The notes beneath the pieces were generated by a model. That model ran no database searches and was not told the DNA's origin. It worked only from the letters and a program-made list of their open reading frames with translations. The position numbers and the translations under genes are program-made. From Bacillota bacterium (lineage in GTDB: Bacteria > Bacillota > Clostridia > Christensenellales > Aristaeellaceae), in the NCBI GenBank assembly GCA_023413135.1, contig JAEZQK010000030.1, positions 15,423 to 79,422 on the forward strand: a DNA stretch of 64,000 nucleotides, read 5' to 3'. Each line of letters opens with the position of its first letter. The stretch's first letter is position 1. Below are positions 8,425 to 18,064 of this stretch, one piece after another.

Positions 8425-11097
8425 ATGGCAAAAGAGCAGGATATGAAGCTTGTAGAAAATATGATCGACAGCCTGGTAGATAAGGCACAGGAAGCGCTGA
8501 AAAGCTATATGCTCCTTGACCAAACCCAGGTGGACAAAATCGTGCACGCCATGACGCTGGCCGGGCTGGATGCGCATATGCGCCTTGCCCAAATGGCGGT
8601 GGAGGAAACAGGCCGCGGCAACGTGGAGGACAAGGTTATCAAAAACATGTTTGCCACGGAATACGTGTGGCACAGCATCAAAGACCTGAAAACCGTAGGC
8701 GTGGTGGATGAAAACGAGCAGGAAGGCTATATTGAGCTGGCGGAGCCGGTTGGCGTGGTGGCCGGGGTAACACCCGTCACCAACCCCACCTCCACCACGC
8801 TGTTTAAGGCCTTGATCTGCGCTAAGGCCCGGAACCCGATCATATTTGCCTTTCACCCATCCGCCCAGAAGTGCTCCGCCGAATCCGCCCGCATTATGAG
8901 GGATGCGGCCATCGCCGCCGGCGCGCCGGAAGGCTGCGTGCAGTGGATTGAGCAGCCCTCGGTGGAGGCTACTACGGCGCTTATGCAGCACAAGGGCGTA
9001 TCCCTGATCCTGGCCACCGGCGGCTCCTCCATGGTGCATTCCGCCTACAGCGCGGGAAAGCCCGCTCTGGGGGTGGGCCCTGGCAACGTGCCATGCTATA
9101 TTCACCGCAAGGTTCACGTGGAGCGGGCCTGCACGGACCTGATGCTATCCAAAACGTTTGACAACGGCATGATCTGCGCCTCGGAGCAGGGCGTGATCGT
9201 GGATGAGCAGATCGCGCCCCGGTTTGAAGCCTTCATGCAGGAGAATAATTGTTATTTTCTGAGGCCCGAGGAGATTGCAAAGCTGACGGAATATATGATG
9301 CCCGCCGGCCGGGAAGGCGTCAACCCCCAGGTGGTGGGCAAGACCGCCTCGTGGATCGCCGGCCAGATTCAATTGAATGTACCGGAGAATACGAAAATAC
9401 TGATCGCCAGGCTTCCGGAGCCAAGCCGGCAGTATCCTCTTTCCCTGGAAAAGCTTTCCCCCGTGCTTGCTTACTTTGTAGTCAGGGATGAAAAGGAAGG
9501 CTTCCGCTATGCCAAGGATATGCTGGAGCTGGGCGGCCTGGGCCACTCCGCGGTGATCCATTCCGACGACGAGGAATTATGCAAAGCCTACGGCAAAGCC
9601 ATGAAGGCCGGCCGGGTCATCGCCAACGCCCCCTCTTCCCAGGGCGCCATCGGCGACATCTACAATACCAATACCCCTTCCCTCACGCTGGGCTGCGGCT
9701 CCTTCGGCCATAACTCCACCACCGCCAACGTATCCACGGTGAACCTGATCAACAAAAAGCGGGTCGCCCACCGCAGGGTGAACATGCAGTGGTTCAAAAT
9801 CCCGCCGAAAATCTATTTTGAAAAGGATTCCGTGCAGTATTTAGCCCACATGCCGAATATCAGCCGGGCCTTCATCGTCACCGACCCTGTGATGGTGAAG
9901 CTTGGCTACGTGGATACGGTGCTCCATTACCTTAGAAAACGCCCGGCGTACTGCCACAGCGAAATTTTTGACCAGGTGGAGCCCGACCCCTCGGTGGAGA
10001 CCATCGAGCGGGGCGTTGCGGCCATGAAAGCCTTCCAGCCGGATGTGATTATCGCCCTGGGCGGCGGTTCCGCCATGGACGCGGCCAAGGGCATGTGGCT
10101 GTTTTACGAGTACCCGGAAACCTCCTTTGACGGGCTGCGGCTCCGTTTCCTGGATATCCGCAAGCGGGCGTTCCATTTCCCCAACCTGGGCAAAAAAGCG
10201 CAGATGGTGTGCATCCCCACCACTAGCGGAACGGGCTCCGAGGTGACCAGCTTTTCCGTGATCACCGATAAGCGGAACGGCAACGTGAAATACCCCTTGG
10301 CGGATTATGAGCTGACGCCGGACGTAGCCATCATCGACCCCCAGTTTGTGCAGTCGCTGCCTAAAACGATTGTAGCCGATACGGGTATGGACGTGCTTAC
10401 CCATGCCATAGAGGCTTATGTATCGGTGCTGGCTTCCGACTTCACCGATGGGCTGGCCATCAAAGCCATTGAAATGATCTTTGAATATCTGGAACGCAGC
10501 TACCTTAACCAGAGCGATACAGTAGCGCGGGAGAAAATGCACAACGCCTCCTGCATTGCGGGCATGGCCTTTACCAACGCCTTTTTGGGCATCAACCATT
10601 CCCTGGCCCATAAGATTGGCGGCGAATTCCATGTCAGCCACGGCCGGGCCAATGCGGTGCTGCTTCCTTACGTGATCGCCTACAACGCCAAAAAGCCCGA
10701 CAAGTTTGCCACATTCCCAAAATACGGCACGTACACCGCCGACAAACGGTACGCCAAAATCGCCAGGGTCCTGAATTTAAAAGGCGACACGGTGGATGAG
10801 CAGGTGAAGAGCCTGATCGCGGCCATCCGGGAGCTTACAAAGAAACTGAACATCCCTACCACACTGAAAGACCTTGGCATCGACGAAAAGGGATTCCTTG
10901 AACGTGTGCCTGCGCTGGCCGTGCGGGCGTTTGAGGACCAGTGTACCACCGCCAACCCGGTTTATCCCAAAATACGGGACCTGGAAAACATCCTGCTGGA
11001 TGCCTATTATGGCGGCGCCCCTGCCAAAAAGCCGTCGGAACAGAAAGCACCCCAAAAGGCCGCAAAGGAAAGGGAAAAGGACCCAGTACTGGTGTAA
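8425..11097 (+). CDS. adhE: Bifunctional acetaldehyde-CoA/alcohol dehydrogenase
   Basis: This 890-residue fusion reduces acetyl-CoA to acetaldehyde and then ethanol, regenerating two NAD+ during fermentation. Residues 1 to about 430 are the aldehyde dehydrogenase domain, with the catalytic Cys at about 251 in DNGMICASEQ. After a linker, the C-terminal iron-dependent alcohol dehydrogenase domain shows the nucleotide-binding GGGSAMDAAKGMW and the metal-binding histidines in NHSLAHKIGGEFHVSHGRAN. Length is normal for AdhE; the last 25 residues are a lysine-rich tail. CGGAGG lies 8 nt before the ATG. The gene is monocistronic, with its own Rex-like promoter and a clear terminator. Confidence 0.97.
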   Translation: MAKEQDMKLVENMIDSLVDKAQEALKSYMLLDQTQVDKIVHAMTLAGLDAHMRLAQMAVEETGRGNVEDKVIKNMFATEYVWHSIKDLKTVGVVDENEQEGYIELAEPVGVVAGVTPVTNPTSTTLFKALICAKARNPIIFAFHPSAQKCSAESARIMRDAAIAAGAPEGCVQWIEQPSVEATTALMQHKGVSLILATGGSSMVHSAYSAGKPALGVGPGNVPCYIHRKVHVERACTDLMLSKTFDNGMICASEQGVIVDEQIAPRFEAFMQENNCYFLRPEEIAKLTEYMMPAGREGVNPQVVGKTASWIAGQIQLNVPENTKILIARLPEPSRQYPLSLEKLSPVLAYFVVRDEKEGFRYAKDMLELGGLGHSAVIHSDDEELCKAYGKAMKAGRVIANAPSSQGAIGDIYNTNTPSLTLGCGSFGHNSTTANVSTVNLINKKRVAHRRVNMQWFKIPPKIYFEKDSVQYLAHMPNISRAFIVTDPVMVKLGYVDTVLHYLRKRPAYCHSEIFDQVEPDPSVETIERGVAAMKAFQPDVIIALGGGSAMDAAKGMWLFYEYPETSFDGLRLRFLDIRKRAFHFPNLGKKAQMVCIPTTSGTGSEVTSFSVITDKRNGNVKYPLADYELTPDVAIIDPQFVQSLPKTIVADTGMDVLTHAIEAYVSVLASDFTDGLAIKAIEMIFEYLERSYLNQSDTVAREKMHNASCIAGMAFTNAFLGINHSLAHKIGGEFHVSHGRANAVLLPYVIAYNAKKPDKFATFPKYGTYTADKRYAKIARVLNLKGDTVDEQVKSLIAAIRELTKKLNIPTTLKDLGIDEKGFLERVPALAVRAFEDQCTTANPVYPKIRDLENILLDAYYGGAPAKKPSEQKAPQKAAKEREKDPVLV

Positions 11098-11111
11098 TGC
11101 CACAAAGAAGA

Positions 11112-11137
11112 TGCCGTCCGGCCGGGCGGCATTTTTT
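11112..11137 (+). terminator. Rho-independent terminator of adhE
   Basis: An 8-bp stem (TGCCGTCC/GGGCGGCA, one G-T pair) with a GGCC loop is followed by six T residues, 14 nt after the adhE stop. Confidence 0.85.
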
Positions 11138-11163
11138 GTATGGCGCGATCCCCTTGGGCGGGC

Positions 11164-11193
11164 TTGCCATACAGGACTTATCAGGTGTACACT
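11164..11193 (+). promoter_or_regulatory. Possible promoter of the DUF4965 gene
   Basis: TTGCCA (11164-11169), an 18-bp spacer and TACACT (11188-11193) preceded by TG give a plausible but not strong promoter, about 35 bp before the ribosome binding site. Confidence 0.35.
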
Positions 11194-11235
11194 GTCTTTC
11201 GAACAAATGGCTATAACAAGTTTGGAGGAGTACAA

Positions 11236-13176
11236 ATGCAAACGCTGACACGCCTTCCCGCGCTGCCGCTGGTGGCCAACGACCCTTACTTTTCCATCTG
11301 GTGCGCCACCGACCATCTGACGGACGCGGACACGACCCACTGGGCCGGGTCAAGGAAGCGCCTGTGCGGAAAACTTACGATTGACGGAAAACCTTACCGC
11401 TACCTGGGCCGTGGCGAGGGCGAAGCCATGGAAACGGTATCCCTTGATGTTACGCCCACAGCCACCAAAAGCGTATTGCAGGCAGCCGGTGTCCGTATTT
11501 CGGTCGCCTTCACCACTCCCCTGCTTCTGGATGACCCGGATGTGCTCTCCACACCCATTACCATGATTGATATTTCCCTGGAGGCGGTGGACGGGCGCGA
11601 TCATGAGGCGACCCTTTCCTTCACGGCTTATGACGAGCTGTGCTATGACGGAAATGAGCGCCCGCATATGATACAGGATGTTTTTGATGCGGAAGGGCTT
11701 CGCGTGAGCTACATGGGGCAGCGCAGGCAAAAGCTGCTTTGCCATTCGGGAGACCATATCACCATCGATTGGGGATACCTGTACCTGGCCTGCCGGGAGG
11801 CTGTACAATGCACGGCGGATGGTTTGGAAGCCTATGCTCCTGCAAAACTTTTGCCCGGGGAGCGGAAGGATGTTTCCCTGCTTCTGGGGTATGACGATGT
11901 ATCGTCCATCAATTACTTTGGCGTTCCCACCAAGGCATGGTATGCCCGCAATGGTAAGACCCTTGTCCAGGCGCTTCACGAATTCGACGCAGCGCACGAC
12001 GCGCTGCTTAACCGCTGCGCAAGGCTGGATGAGAGCCTTATAAAGGAGGCCATGGCAAAAGGCGGCGAGGACTACACATTGATTTGCACTGCCGCATACC
12101 GCCAATGCATTTGCGCCCATAAGCTCATTGCCGACGAGCATGGCCAGATGGTATGGCTGAGCAAGGAAAACGACTCCAACGGCTGCATGGGCACGGTGGA
12201 TGTCAGCTATCCCTCCACGCCGCTGTTTTTGAAATATAACCCGGAGCTTGTGCGAGCCATGTGCCGCCCGGTTTTGCGGTTTGCGAAGATGCCGGTGTGG
12301 ACGTATGACTTTGCCCCCCATGACGTGGGCCGGTACCCGCAGGCAACCGGCCAGGTATATGGCGCCAAAAAGCGGGAACTTACGGGCGGCGAAGTACGCA
12401 ACGGCGATATACATCCAAATTATTATCTGTATCCTGGGCAGGCGGATTGCTACGAACTAAGATATCAGATGCCGGTGGAAGAGTGCGGCAATATGCTGAT
12501 CATGCTCTATGCCGCTGCGGCTTTTGACGGTCAGTTCGAAATGGCCAGGGAGGATATTTCCCTGCTTGAGCAATGGGTGCAATATCTGCTGAAGTATGGT
12601 GAGGATCCGGGCGATCAATTGTGCACCGACGACTTTGCGGGGCACCTCAACCATAACATCAACCTTTCCGCCAAAGCCATGGTCGGGGTGGCATGCTATG
12701 CAAAGCTTCTGAAGCTGCTAGGAAATTCGAAGGCCGCTTTTTATGAAGCGGAGGCCAAGCGGATGGCGGCCAGCTGGCAAAGGCGGGCAAGTGCAGGAAA
12801 GCATACAGCCCTGACCTTTGACGGACAGGGCTGGAGCATGAAGTATAACCTGGCATGGGATAAGGTATTAAAGCTTGATCTGCTGAACGATGACTTCTAC
12901 AGGCAGGAGGTCGAAAGCTACCTGCCCCGCATTAACGCGTATGGCCTGCCCCTGGATTCCAGGCGTGCATACACCAAATCCGACTGGATCCTGTGGACTG
13001 CGGCCATGGCGGAGGATTCCGACGCATTTAATAAACTCGTCGCGCCCGTAGCCAGGTACCTGCGGAAATCAAAGACAAGGGTCCCCTTCAGTGACTGGTA
13101 CGACACTGAAACGGGAAATTACATGCATTTTATTGCCCGCAGCGTTCAGGGCGGCGTATTTATGCCGCTGATCTGA
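11236..13176 (+). CDS. DUF5127/DUF4965-type glutaminase-like hydrolase
   Basis: The protein has 646 residues from the ATG at 11236, which is preceded by TTTGGAGG; the frame is open further upstream but without a ribosome binding site. It starts with LPALPLVANDPYFSIW, typical of the DUF4964/DUF5127 region of fungal GtaA-like glutaminases and their bacterial relatives. It continues into a DUF4965 alpha/alpha-barrel (LSKENDSNGCMGTVDVSYPS, PVWTYDFAPHDVGRYPQA) and ends with a DUF1793-like helical part. There is no signal peptide, so it is probably cytoplasmic. The barrel fold and the neighbouring GH39 and GH94 genes make a glycoside-active role as likely as amide hydrolysis. It is convergent with the GH39 gene, leaving only 2 bp between the two stop codons. 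Confidence 0.8.
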   Translation: MQTLTRLPALPLVANDPYFSIWCATDHLTDADTTHWAGSRKRLCGKLTIDGKPYRYLGRGEGEAMETVSLDVTPTATKSVLQAAGVRISVAFTTPLLLDDPDVLSTPITMIDISLEAVDGRDHEATLSFTAYDELCYDGNERPHMIQDVFDAEGLRVSYMGQRRQKLLCHSGDHITIDWGYLYLACREAVQCTADGLEAYAPAKLLPGERKDVSLLLGYDDVSSINYFGVPTKAWYARNGKTLVQALHEFDAAHDALLNRCARLDESLIKEAMAKGGEDYTLICTAAYRQCICAHKLIADEHGQMVWLSKENDSNGCMGTVDVSYPSTPLFLKYNPELVRAMCRPVLRFAKMPVWTYDFAPHDVGRYPQATGQVYGAKKRELTGGEVRNGDIHPNYYLYPGQADCYELRYQMPVEECGNMLIMLYAAAAFDGQFEMAREDISLLEQWVQYLLKYGEDPGDQLCTDDFAGHLNHNINLSAKAMVGVACYAKLLKLLGNSKAAFYEAEAKRMAASWQRRASAGKHTALTFDGQGWSMKYNLAWDKVLKLDLLNDDFYRQEVESYLPRINAYGLPLDSRRAYTKSDWILWTAAMAEDSDAFNKLVAPVARYLRKSKTRVPFSDWYDTETGNYMHFIARSVQGGVFMPLI

Positions 13177-13178
13177 TA

Positions 13179-14726
13179 TTAAAGATACACCATGACCAGC
13201 GCTGTTCCCATAGGCGGCAGCGAAAGCTCCAGGGAAACTTGGCCGGCTTCCACCGGCAGCCGGAGGTCTTCCCGCTCAAGTGCACTGGCGGACATGAGCT
13301 TCGCCAATTGCCCCTCGTTTAAGTATTCTGGCTCCCCCATCTCCCTCCAGGCCTTAAGGGCGTTGGCGTGGGTCTCATCCACACGGTACAGCTCGGCATG
13401 CACCGCCGCGCGCTCGTCAAGCCCAGTCAGTGTTAGCCGCACGGACTGGGTCTTTATGTCGTGCTGCAGCGAGTGATGGTTTACCGCCAGCAGTTGAACG
13501 GCGGAGGCTTCCTCGCTGTACATGGCGTAAACGTCCAGCGTCTCCTCGCTTAACTGCGCCTCAAACATCCGGCTGCCCAGCATATGCAAAAGCTGATATA
13601 CGCGGTAGCTGGCCTTGGGGATGCCCTGCAGCGTCATCAAGCCGAATCCGCCATGGAACGCGGCGCTGGGCATGCCCCCCTCCTCAAAGATATCGGTGAA
13701 AGTCCAATAGGAATAACCCTTCACCAGGCCCATATTGTCCATGACCGTCTTTAAGATGAAAGAGGCGCCGAAGGGCCCGTCGGAGGGGAGGCCCGCCAGG
13801 CTGTTCCATTCCGTATAGTATACGGGCAGCCCTTTTGCTTCCTGAACGGCGCGGCGGGTCATTCCGGTAACGACGCCGCGGTCCACCCGCTTCCATAGCT
13901 CGCGACGGAACACCTCGTACTGCTGTGCAAGATCCTTAAGCGCTTCCTCATCCTCCGGATCCTGCTTTTTAAACAGCTCGGCAAAGTTCAGGCTGTCTTC
14001 CACGCCGTAGCCCAGCACCACATCGGTAGGATAGTGATGTGTAGAGATGAAGTCGATGGGCGTACCGCTTTCCCGGCAAAAGGCAACCATCTCGGGGATC
14101 AGCGCATTATTGCTGGTAGCGGGCCCGCCCACCTTAAGGGCCGGGTCCACCCGCTTGATGGCAGAGGCGGTATGGCGGTACAGCTTGAAATACTCCTCCA
14201 TGCTGGCCGCCCAGAAGCCGCCCACGCCAGATTCCCCGCCCAGGTTCGGCTCATTCCAGACCTCAAAGAACCACTGGCGCACCTCCGCCCGGCCATAGCG
14301 GTTAATCAGGTGCCGGATCAACTGCTCAATCAGCCACTCCCAGCGCGTATAGTCATTGGGCGGGGAGATGTTGCCCTTGTAGTGGAAAACCGTGTCGTCG
14401 GAGGATTTCAAGCATTCGGGCATGAAGCCCAGCTCCACAAAGGGCTTCATTCTAATGGACAGCAGAAAGTCAAAGATGCTGTCAATGTTGGTGAAGGAGA
14501 GAATGTAATCGTTGCCCGTGCGGCTTTTTTTAATCACGCTCATATCATCGTCCAGCAATCCGTGAAAGCGAACATATTTGAAGCCCAGTTCCGTGCTGCA
14601 GCGGCGCAGCTGCGCCCTATAATCCTCCCGCAGCGCCGTGGTGGCGTGGCAGCTCCCCACGCACAGTTCCCAATAGCGCTTAACAGGCCTGGCCGGAGAA
14701 TGGATGTCCAGCTTAAATGATTTCAT
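13179..14726 (-). CDS. GH39 family glycosidase (beta-xylosidase-like)
   Basis: This protein has 515 residues from the Met at 14726, which has AGGAG six bases upstream. The TIM barrel shows the GH39 acid/base Glu at about 159 in FFEVWNEPNLGG and a likely nucleophile Glu at about 306 in VYYTEWNS, followed by a C-terminal beta-sandwich. Length and motifs fit XynB-type beta-xylosidases, which release xylose from xylooligosaccharides; related GH39 enzymes act on iduronides and other sugars, so the substrate is not certain. There is no signal peptide, consistent with cytoplasmic cleavage of imported oligosaccharides. It is the last gene of the lacI-GH94-GH39 cluster, 23 bp after the phosphorylase. 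Confidence 0.85.
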   Translation of the reverse strand: MKSFKLDIHSPARPVKRYWELCVGSCHATTALREDYRAQLRRCSTELGFKYVRFHGLLDDDMSVIKKSRTGNDYILSFTNIDSIFDFLLSIRMKPFVELGFMPECLKSSDDTVFHYKGNISPPNDYTRWEWLIEQLIRHLINRYGRAEVRQWFFEVWNEPNLGGESGVGGFWAASMEEYFKLYRHTASAIKRVDPALKVGGPATSNNALIPEMVAFCRESGTPIDFISTHHYPTDVVLGYGVEDSLNFAELFKKQDPEDEEALKDLAQQYEVFRRELWKRVDRGVVTGMTRRAVQEAKGLPVYYTEWNSLAGLPSDGPFGASFILKTVMDNMGLVKGYSYWTFTDIFEEGGMPSAAFHGGFGLMTLQGIPKASYRVYQLLHMLGSRMFEAQLSEETLDVYAMYSEEASAVQLLAVNHHSLQHDIKTQSVRLTLTGLDERAAVHAELYRVDETHANALKAWREMGEPEYLNEGQLAKLMSASALEREDLRLPVEAGQVSLELSLPPMGTALVMVYL

Positions 14727-14749
14727 ATGCTTCTCCTTTTCTTTATGGA

Positions 14750-17700
14750 TCAATCAAGATAAATATCCAGGGTATCTTCGGGCAGCGCCAGCAGCGTATC
14801 CCGCTCAATCAATATCCCCGCGGGCCGGTAGCGGTTGCTACGTGGCACCCCTGGGACCTCCACCCCGCCGCAGCGCACCCGCATATTGCCCGGGCCGCCC
14901 TTCAGGTGATAATGGAACCGCCACCGCCTGCCAAAGCATTCGTATTCCAGCGCGCATCCGTCCATGTAAATTGGCAGCACCGGGTCGACTGCAAGGCCCC
15001 CGGCTTTTAGCGACAGGCCAAAGATGCAGGCGATCAGAGTATGCAGGAAAATGCCGGGGCCGCTGGAATACAGCCGCCAGCCGCCCCACACGCCGGCTTC
15101 CCCTGTGCGCAATCGCTCGTACTCCCGCTGGAATTCATAGCGATCCGGGAAATCACCGTCGGAGCTGCTGAAGTACAGGTTGCTTTGACGGGGCAGGGCA
15201 TTGGGGATGCTTTTTGTAATCAACGGCGGAGCCACGGCCATAAGGCCCGCAAAGGCCCGGTCCATAAGGCCCAGTTTGGCCATGGCCTCCACATAGCGGA
15301 TATGGGCATGAACGTATTGCAGGCCGATCTCCCGGCCCACATTGGCTGCCTGCTCCGCCCGGCGGAAAAGGCGGGCCGGGCCGCCGGTATACTGCGCCGG
15401 CCGGTCCATCAGCCGCACGCCGTCGGGGCAGGAAAGGTAACGGTCGATCTGCTCCACATTGCGCATGGCCTGGACGGGGTCAACAAGCTCCGCCAGGATG
15501 CTGCGGGTCAGCGGCAGCAGCCTGCACCGGATGCCGGTGCGGGTGTCATGGGGGTGCAAAAGCGGAAGATCCTTGTCCCCATCCCGCAAAAGAAATCCTG
15601 GAATCTGGCCATCCGGCAGCAGATATTCAGAAAATGCCTGCTCCATTTGCTCCGCCGCGCTTAAAAAACCGGCGGCCAGTTCAGGCTCCGCTGCCTTAAG
15701 CGCCTTGCCTAAAGAGCACCCCACCTGGCAGGCCAAAGCCTGGGTCCAGCTGCTGACCAGGTGCTGCTGCATGACGGGATCCGCCGGCTGCAGCGTATCG
15801 TCCCAATCCCCGCCTGCATAGGTGAGCAGCGCGCGGCCGTCCTGAAAGCGGTCGGTCAGGTGGGCGGCGGCGCGGCGTATATGGTCCGTAAGCGGTTCGG
15901 CCTGATCCTGGTCGGCATAGGGTACTATTTCAGAAAGGATGGCCTGATCGCCGGTTGCATGCAAATAATCCGCCACGCACTTGAGCGGCCAAAGGAATAC
16001 ATCGCCGTGGCAGTTATCCGCCGCTATAGGATAGCGGTCGAACATGAACCACTGGGGCCACTGGCCGGTGACGGCCGACTGATGGGCGAACACGCGCATC
16101 AGCACCTGCCGCGCCAGGGCAAAGTGGCCAAAGGTGCACAGCAGCTCAAAGGGCCCCTGGCACACATCCCGCGTGCCCCAGGCTGCGCCGCCGGGCTGCT
16201 CCAGCCCATGGGGGGAGGCAAAATGGATCATGGCGTTGTGCATATACCAGGGAATAAGCTCCTTAAGCCGGACAGCGTCTTCGTCATCGCTGTCAATATG
16301 CAGGGATGATGTCATCTGCTTAAGATGCATTAAAAAGGCCTGTTCCTCTAGCATGCGGTCCGCGGGTGTCTCCTTCGGAGCAAAGGGTTCCGCCTCCAGC
16401 GCCCCGTGCATTTGCAATGCAAAGCTATCCGCATGAGGTATGGACAGGCTCATCAGCGTACCATCCCGGGGTTGACCGTCCGCAAAAAACACCCGGTCGT
16501 CGGATATCCCCCACGAAGGTGCAAAGACCTGAAGATCCATATGCCAGTCCGGGTAAGGGGACGCGGCCCGGCGCTCCGGGGATGTGTTAAGGCGCAGCAT
16601 CGAACCCTCCCGTATTAGATCGATATCCTGCTCCCATTCCTGCTCCCCCATTACCCACTGGCAGGTGATAAGGAAATCATACGCCCTGTTGGCGCTGTGC
16701 ACCGTGAGCACAAAGTCCGGGCTGCCGGCGCAGACGTGGGCGGTAACAGTGATCATGTCTCCATCCGGAAGAAGATAATGCCAGGAGGTGCTGCCCACCG
16801 TCATGGCATAGGCCGCAGGCAATGTCAGCAGGCGGTAGGTCCCGTCCAGGCGGACATACAGGCGCAGGCCGCCGTGGTGCTGCAGGTTCAGTATCCCCCG
16901 GGCAGCCGAGACAGCCTTATGCAGATTTGTATTGCCGATCACGGTCTGGGCCGCGAACAGGCCATACATATAATTGGTGGAGGCCAGCATATCCGGGCGG
17001 AGGCTGTCCGGCCCCTGGGCGTTCATCAGAATGGTGCCGTGGGGCCGGCGGCAGCGCAATTCCTTGCCCGCCAGCACCACATGGGTATGATCGCCGGTAA
17101 AAAAGCTTTGGAGCATTCCTTCCTGGGTCTCCTCCAGCCTCCACTGGGGCCATAGCCTGGCCACCTGCTCACGGCCCATGGCGGAGCTGGCATACGGCAT
17201 GCCGAAATCCGGCGAGCGGTGCATAGGCGGAACCGGCTGCCACTTAAGCTGACAGGAGTTATAGGCTGCCCAGGCTTCCTGAAGCTCCCGGGCAAGGTCC
17301 TCATCCTTCACGGCCCTATGATCGGGGCATACCAGAGCGTAGAAGGTAAGGCTCGCCTCGCCATTGAGAAGGACTGGCTCGCTTTGCAGGCCAATGTAGG
17401 CGCACTCATACTGCAGCACAGTACCGGGAAGCCCCCGCGACAGGGCCTGCGGGGGATCTCCGCGCTTGTGGGATAAGCCGAAGAACTGCGTCGCGTCGGT
17501 GCAGAAGCTGCGTACCCGGCCCTCCAGCATGCCCTGCTGCATACAGGGGAAACGGCCTCCCGTCTGGGGCAGGTTCTGCCGGGAGCGGACAATGGCCCCC
17601 TGAGGCCCTTGCAGGATGGTATGATCCAGGTACTGGGATGTGTACAGCTCATTGGTCAACACCATGTTCCGGTCCGCCACGCCCAGGTCCTGGCCTAAGA

Positions 17701-18064
17701 GCACGTCGAAGGTACCCTCGCCCCGCAATATCACCTGCCACAGCCAGACGGTCTCGCTGGCCAGGCAAAAAATAACCTCGTAGTCTACACCAAGCGCATG
17801 ACCGCTTTGCCGAAGGGAATAATCGCCGCTTTCCGTAAGCGGGGCGGCAGACAGGCCTATCAGCGGCGCAGCCTGGGGCTTTAAGCCATCCAGCCGGCGC
17901 AGGTAAAGCTGATTCACCGAGCCGGCCAGGGGGCTGCCCACGAAACCGTTCAGCAGCAGGCCGTCATGGGAAAGGGCGCATATGTCACCCGAGGGAAAAA
18001 ATGAAAAACAGCTTTTGCCGCGGGTAAAGGTGATAACCTCCCGTGGGGGCGCAAGCAGCGTCAT
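14750..18064 (-). CDS. GH94 family oligosaccharide phosphorylase (long type)
   Basis: This 1104-residue protein belongs to glycoside hydrolase family 94, enzymes that cleave beta-glucosides with phosphate to yield a sugar 1-phosphate and save ATP. The N-terminal half is beta-sandwich, with RRPHGTILMNAQ near residue 340. The catalytic (alpha/alpha)6 barrel begins near residue 600 with AWGTRDVCQGPFELL and ADNCHGDVFLWPLK. The expected catalytic Asp is at about 753 in YAGGDWDDTLQP, and the phosphate-site region is near GEAGVWGGWRLYSSGPGIF. The length matches 1,2-beta-oligoglucan phosphorylases (about 1110 residues) rather than the 800-residue cellobiose phosphorylases, so sophorooligosaccharides are a reasonable substrate guess. 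Its ATG overlaps the lacI stop as ATGA. Confidence 0.85.
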   Translation of the reverse strand: MTLLAPPREVITFTRGKSCFSFFPSGDICALSHDGLLLNGFVGSPLAGSVNQLYLRRLDGLKPQAAPLIGLSAAPLTESGDYSLRQSGHALGVDYEVIFCLASETVWLWQVILRGEGTFDVLLGQDLGVADRNMVLTNELYTSQYLDHTILQGPQGAIVRSRQNLPQTGGRFPCMQQGMLEGRVRSFCTDATQFFGLSHKRGDPPQALSRGLPGTVLQYECAYIGLQSEPVLLNGEASLTFYALVCPDHRAVKDEDLARELQEAWAAYNSCQLKWQPVPPMHRSPDFGMPYASSAMGREQVARLWPQWRLEETQEGMLQSFFTGDHTHVVLAGKELRCRRPHGTILMNAQGPDSLRPDMLASTNYMYGLFAAQTVIGNTNLHKAVSAARGILNLQHHGGLRLYVRLDGTYRLLTLPAAYAMTVGSTSWHYLLPDGDMITVTAHVCAGSPDFVLTVHSANRAYDFLITCQWVMGEQEWEQDIDLIREGSMLRLNTSPERRAASPYPDWHMDLQVFAPSWGISDDRVFFADGQPRDGTLMSLSIPHADSFALQMHGALEAEPFAPKETPADRMLEEQAFLMHLKQMTSSLHIDSDDEDAVRLKELIPWYMHNAMIHFASPHGLEQPGGAAWGTRDVCQGPFELLCTFGHFALARQVLMRVFAHQSAVTGQWPQWFMFDRYPIAADNCHGDVFLWPLKCVADYLHATGDQAILSEIVPYADQDQAEPLTDHIRRAAAHLTDRFQDGRALLTYAGGDWDDTLQPADPVMQQHLVSSWTQALACQVGCSLGKALKAAEPELAAGFLSAAEQMEQAFSEYLLPDGQIPGFLLRDGDKDLPLLHPHDTRTGIRCRLLPLTRSILAELVDPVQAMRNVEQIDRYLSCPDGVRLMDRPAQYTGGPARLFRRAEQAANVGREIGLQYVHAHIRYVEAMAKLGLMDRAFAGLMAVAPPLITKSIPNALPRQSNLYFSSSDGDFPDRYEFQREYERLRTGEAGVWGGWRLYSSGPGIFLHTLIACIFGLSLKAGGLAVDPVLPIYMDGCALEYECFGRRWRFHYHLKGGPGNMRVRCGGVEVPGVPRSNRYRPAGILIERDTLLALPEDTLDIYLD

